From Notolepis coatsorum (taxonomy: Eukaryota > Chordata > Actinopteri > Aulopiformes > Paralepididae): a stretch of DNA of 64,000 nt. This document shows, piece after piece, positions 58,837 through 64,000 of the stretch (position 1 is the first letter of the stretch; the number at the start of each line of letters is the position of its first letter). The stretch spans positions 1,019,805 to 1,083,804 of the forward strand of contig CAXASK010000014.1 of NCBI GenBank assembly GCA_963971535.1, written 5' to 3'. The notes beneath the pieces were generated by a model that did not search any database, was not told where the DNA came from, and saw only the letters and a list, made by a program, of their open reading frames with translations. Made by a program: the position numbers and the translations under genes.

Positions 58837-61074
58837 GAATGGGAGACAGAGCGGGGGGAAGACACGAGTCCGGTTACGTGGTTCGCCACTTGGGCGCCCT
58901 TTATAGTTTATTAGTTCAAGTTTCTTTAATAGTTGTCATACAGAAGTACAGAATACTTTTATACAAAATGCTTCTTACTGTTACGCTCCAGAGACTGTGC
59001 TAGCCAAGATAAGTATGAAATAAAATAGTATAGCATGTAAAATATTATTTATTGTGCCTATATGTATGACATTTCATATAGCTAAACTGTGTCTTGTTTT
59101 GTAAGCTTGTCATCGCTGTAATTGAGGGTAACCTGAGTGTCTTACAAGTTTAAATAAAGGATTACAATTAAATTAAATATTGAGGGAACGAACCATTGTG
59201 GCGCCAAACCTGTTCCGCTTGCAAAATGTTGTTTCCGACCAGTGTGTATAGCAATGCATGTCCCCTTTAACACAATGGCGCCCAAGGACGTATATCTCCG
59301 TGTTTTGATTCCACCCGTTGTGGACAGAGGCACAAAAAATTATTGCTTTTATTCCATTTTATTAACCTATTCAAGGTCGCTGAGCGTCACTACAGATCTA
59401 CCCTACTCTATGAATTCGAAAACGTGCAATACCGGCCAGATCCTCTTAGGGGCGCTGTCGCGATAATGCAGTGTTCCCTGTGGCCGAACGGTGGACTATT
59501 TTTTTTAACTTTTTTTTTAGTTTCCAGTAGCAGGATTCTGGATGTGTAGCATAGTAGCTTGGATTACGTTTTGCATCGCAGATTTCACCATGCAATAAGG
59601 GGATTTATCATCAGCCAATGGACATATCGATCTACCAGATGGCGATCGATAACGGGGAAATGCTCGGGCGATCTCACCGGACCACGGTAAGATCTTTTTC
59701 ACGTAAAGTACATCCCGATCGGGCCTTGTTTTGATAGCCAACCAGGCGTTCGGCCTATGTGGCTAATGAGGCTAACACGGTTATTGGTAATCGATAATCA
59801 GAAACGACGTCCCCCGCCCCCCCCCCCCCCCCCCCCTTTCATGCATACATGCGTGAGGATCGTACCGATCATATGCAGTTTGAGTTTTAACTGGAGCATA
59901 TCTATAACCGAAATGCCATTGGATTTAACGTTATTAGCTATTAGCCCTGTATCTCGGCTTCCAGGAAATATACTAGACCAAATCCGGTATAATGCTTATA
60001 TTCACGGCGCTATAAAATGAGAACCTATTGATGACTTTTTTTTCTTTAAGCCATTTTGAAGGGACGGTTTATGGACTCAATTGACAATGAGAATGGACAG
60101 ATAGCAATACTATAAAGTATAGATTTAGCTCTACAAACAGCCCCACGTCTGTTTACATTCCCCGGTCCTCTTGAGATTAATTAGACTCATCCCAATGGCC
60201 CCGAATGTGTTTTTGAATGTATGACTTTTACCAGAGTACTCATTTATATGAGTATTTCTACTTTTACTTAAGTAAAGGAACTGTGTACTTCTTCCACCAC
60301 TGTTTCCGAGCTACTTCTGGGTTGAAACGGGATAAACTAACACTATATAAAGCTGTTATTTGCATTTAAAAACATCAATGTCAATCTGTCATCGTATGCA
60401 CAATGAGTTTCCACTGTATTTAGAAACACAAACAAGACTCTTGATAGAGAGGCCAATATTAGCTAACTGTTAGTTAGCTTACTAGCTAACTTTTAGCTAG
60501 CAAACGTTAGCCATCTTGGCTAGCTGGCCATACTAAGCTAAGCTATGCTAAGTCATATCAAGCTGACAAACTGAAATTAGATGCAATTGGTTGTATATGC
60601 CATGAAGTAATGGTACATATGACATTTGACATTGTTATTTTGAAATGTCGATATGAAAGTTTTTTTGTTTAATTTAATAAATGTTGTTAATTAGGAAGGT
60701 AAGTCCTAACACATTCTCCACACCATTTTCCTTTTCCACCTACTGGAACCATTATTTGCAAAGGGATCTTATTGGTCCACTCACTCACTCACTCACTCAC
60801 TCTGAACAGTGGACAGTGGAGAACAATGGGGGGGGGGGTGTGAATGTTAATAACTATTATTACATGGCGTTTTAACATTCGCCGAAATGCTTGATTGTGA
60901 TTGGTCAATAGCCCCTGACAGCGGTGAATTATTTTTCGATGAGGCGCCTCAGTATTCTAAACTCCGTGTCGGTCAATTATTTTGTGACAATGACCTCGTA
61001 GCCATACATTATCCCTTACTTAAATAGATTTCATAATTTATTTTTAGATTTTTATTACACCCGTCTGTCTCTGG
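58761..61074. other. Intron 10 mostly unassigned
   Basis: Contains a (GA)n at 58803-58832, a poly(C) run at 59815-59837 and a short ACTC repeat near 60781-60800. No exon matching rabaptin-5 and no clear transposon ends recognised. Confidence 0.35.
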
Positions 61075-64000
61075 TAGAAACAGCTTGACATAGAAACAGC
61101 CTGTCTACCTGTCTCACCTCCTCTCATAGAAACAGCCTGTCTCACCTCTCATAGAAACAGCCTGTCTCACCTCTCATAGAAACAGCCTGTCTACCTGTCT
61201 CACCTCCTCATAGAAACAGCCTGTCTACCTGTCTCACCTCTCATAGAAACAGCCTGTCTACCTGTCTCACCTCTCATAGAAACAGCCTGTCTACCTGTCT
61301 CACCTCTCATAGAAACAGCCTGTCTACCTGGCTCACCTCTCATAGAAACAGCATGTCTACCTGTCTCACCTCTCATAGAAACAGCCTGTCTACCTGTCTC
61401 ACCTCTCATAGAAACAGCCCGTCTACCTGTCTCACCTCTCATAGAAACAGCATGTCTACCTGTCTCACCTCTCATAGAAACAGCATGTCTACCTGTCTCA
61501 CCTCTCGTAGAAACAGCCTGTCTACCTGTCTCACCTCTCATAGAAACAGCCTGTCTACCTGTCTCACCTCTCATAGAAACAGCCTGTCTACCTGTCTCAC
61601 CTCTCATAGAAACAGCATGTCTACCTGTCTCACCTCTCGTAGAAACAGCCTGTCTACCTGTCTCACCTCCTCTTGTAGAAACAGCCTGTCTACCTGTCTC
61701 ACCTCTCATAGAAACAGCCTGTCTACCTGTCTCACCTCTCATAGAAACAGCCTGTCTACCTGTCTCACCTCTCGTAGAAACAGCCTGTCTACCTGTCTCA
61801 CCTCTCATAGAAACAGCCTGTCTACCTGTCTCACCTCCTCTCGTAGAAACAGCCTGTCTACCTGTCTCACCTCTCATAGAAACAGCCTGTCTACCTGTCT
61901 CACCTCTCATAGAAACAGCCTGTCTACCTGTCTCACCTCTCATAGAAACAGCATGTCTACCTGTCTCACCTCTCGTAGAAACAGCCTGTCTACCTGTCTC
62001 ACCTCTCATAGAAACAGCCTGTCTCACCTCTCATAGAAACAGCCTGTATACCTGTCTCACCTCTCATAGAAACAGCCAGTCTACCTGTCTCACCTCTCAT
62101 AGAAACAGCCTGTATACCTGTCTCACCTCTCGTAGAACCAGCCCGTCTACCTGTCTCACCTCTCATAGAACCAGCCTGTCTACCTGTCTCACCTCTCATA
62201 GAAACAGCCTGTCTACCTGTCTCACCTCCTCTCATAGAAACAGCCCGTCTACCTGTCTCACCTCTCGTAGAAACAGCCTGTCTACCTGTCTCACCTCTCG
62301 TAGAAACAGCCCGTCTACCTGTCTCACCTCTCATAGAAACAGCCTGTCTACCTGTCTCACCTCCTCTCATAGAAACAGCCTGTCTACCTGTCTCGCCTCT
62401 CATAGAAACAGCCTGTCTACCTGTCTCACCTCTCGTAGAAACAGCCTGTCTACCTGTCTCACCTCTCATAGAAACAGCCTGTCTACCTGTCTCACCTCTC
62501 ATAGAAACAGCCTGTCTACCTGTCTCACCTCTCATAGAAACAGCCTGTCTACCTGTCTCACCTCCTCTCGTAGAAACAGCCTGTCTACCTGTCTCACCTC
62601 TCATAGAAACAGCCTGTCTACCTGTCTCACCTCTCGTAGAAACAGCCTGTCTACCTGTCTCACCTCTCATAGAAACAGCCTGTCTACCTGTCTCACCTCT
62701 CGTAGAAACAGCCTGTCTACCTGTCTCACCTCTCGTAGAAACAGCCTGTCTACCTGTCTCACCTCCTCTCGTAGAAACAGCCTGTCTACCTGTCTCACCT
62801 CTCATAGAAACAGCCTGTCTACCTGTCTCACCTCTCATAGAAACAGCCTGTCTACCTGTCTCACCTCTCATAGAAACAGCCTGTCTACCTGTCTCACCTC
62901 TCATAGAAACAGCCTGTCTACCTGTCTCACCTCTCGTAGAAACAGCATGTCTACCTGTCTCACCTCTCATAGAAACAGCCTGTCTACCTGTCTCACCTCT
63001 CATAGAAACAGCCAGTCTACCTGTCTCACCTCTCATAGAAACAGCCTGTATACCTGTCTCACCTCTCGTAGAACCAGCCCGTCTACCTGTCTCACCTCTC
63101 ATAGAAACAGCCTGTCTACCTGTCTCACCTCTCATAGAAACAGCCTGTCTACCTGTCTCACCTCTCATTGAAACAGCCTGTATACCTGTCTCACCTCTCG
63201 TAGAACCAGCCCGTCTACCTGGCTCACCTCTCATAGAAACAGCCTGTCTACCTGTCTCACCTCTCATAGAAACAGCCTGTCTACCTGTCTCACCTCCTCT
63301 CATAGAACCAGCCTGTATACCTGTCTCACCTCTCATAGAAACAGCCTGTCTACCTGTCTCACCTCCTCTCATAGAAACAGCCCGTCTACCTGTCTCACCT
63401 CTCGATGAAACAGCCTGTCTACCGGTCTCACCTCTCGTAGAAACAGCCCGTCTACCTGTCTCACCTCTCATAGAAACAGCCTGTCTACCTGTCTCACCTC
63501 CTCTCATAGAAACAGCCTGTCTACCTGTCTCACCTCTCATAGAAACAGCCTGTCTACCTGTCTCACCTCCTCTCATAGAAACAGCCTGTCTACCTGTCTC
63601 ACCGCTCATAGAAACAGCCTGTCTACCTGTCTCACCTCCTCTCATAGAAACAGCCTGTCTACATGTCTCACCTCTCATAGAAACAGCCTGTCTACCTGTC
63701 TCACCTCTCATAGAAACAGCATGTCTACCTGTCTCACCTCTCATAGAAACAGCCTGTCTACCTGTCTCACCTCTCATAGAAACAGCCTGTCTACCTGTCT
63801 CACCTCTCGTAGAAACAGCCTGTATACCTGTCTCACCTCTCATAGCAACAGCCTGTCTACCTGTCTCACCTCTCATAGAAACAGCCCGTCTACCTGTCTC
63901 ACCTCTCGTAGAAACAGCCTGTCTACCTGTCTCACCTCTCGTAGAAACAGCCTGTCTACCTGTCTCACCTCCTCTCATAGAAACAGCATGTCTACCTGTC
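61075..64000. repeat. 33-bp minisatellite running off the window
   Basis: About 88 units of CCTGTCTACCTGTCTCACC then TCTCATAGAAACAG. Variants are CTCGTAG, CTCCTCTC (+3), CCCGTC and GCATGTC. The period is divisible by 3, so long spurious open frames appear on both strands. It continues past 64000. Confidence 0.97.

Noticed and set aside
61200-63978. Minus-strand open frames repeating RGETGRQAVSM (275 and 659 codons)
   Set aside because: Shadow of a 33-bp satellite with a period divisible by 3; no unique coding sequence.
1-64000. Endogenous retrovirus, LTR element or Polinton
   Set aside because: No long terminal repeats, gag/pol/env-like or capsid-like sequence recognised anywhere in the window.

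Overview
The window is vertebrate nuclear DNA, almost certainly from a ray-finned (teleost) fish. It has spliced exons with GT-AG introns, many hAT and piggyBac-type MITEs, tRNA-derived SINEs, L2-like and other LINE tails, and very abundant mini- and microsatellites. I recognise one gene: rabep1 (rabaptin-5, a Rab4/Rab5 effector of early endosomes) on the + strand. Ten consecutive coding exons lie between 3594 and 57402. They give 548 codons that align in order with the N-terminal and central parts of mammalian rabaptin-5. The C-terminal exons, including the Rab5-binding coiled coil, lie beyond the right edge.

Layout. 1-3380: upstream DNA made of LINE tails, a MITE and a SINE. 3385-3593: compact promoter/5' leader with a tandemly duplicated block, each copy carrying an ETS-type CGGAAGTG. 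3594-3636: exon 1. 3637-15799: intron 1, with a 2.2-kb minisatellite of about 20 bp and nested hAT-like elements. 15800-20022: exons 2-4, with a piggyBac-type MITE in intron 2 and two acceptor-derived minisatellites in intron 3. 20023-37676: intron 4, of which 15.75 kb is one 45-bp minisatellite (exactly 350 units plus a 2-bp insertion). 37677-45023: exons 5-7. 45024-51394: intron 7, with two piggyBac MITEs, nested hATs, an L1/Tx1 fragment and a stop-bearing copy of the exon 8 splice acceptor. 51395-57402: exons 8-10, separated by further minisatellites and a roughly 590-bp pyrimidine tract. 57403-64000: start of intron 10, ending in a 33-bp minisatellite that runs off the window.

The most unusual feature is where the tandem repeats lie relative to splice sites. 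The 45-bp array in intron 4 is an amplified 3' splice site. Every unit carries a branch-point-like CTAAG, a T-rich tract, AAG or GAG, and about ten bases copied from the start of exon 5. The last unit is the real exon 5 acceptor. Use of any upstream unit would add an in-frame TAA four codons after the junction. In intron 3 two different arrays are copies of the exon 4 acceptor. In the one next to the exon (24-bp units), all 13 extra CAG acceptors are in frame with exon 4 and stop-free, so alternative choice could insert an 8-residue repeat. Exons 7 and 9 follow extreme pyrimidine tracts, exon 8 has a decoy acceptor 4.1 kb upstream, and the donor of exon 9 is followed within ten bases by another array. 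I saw no retroviral or LTR element, no tRNA or rRNA gene, and no second host gene.
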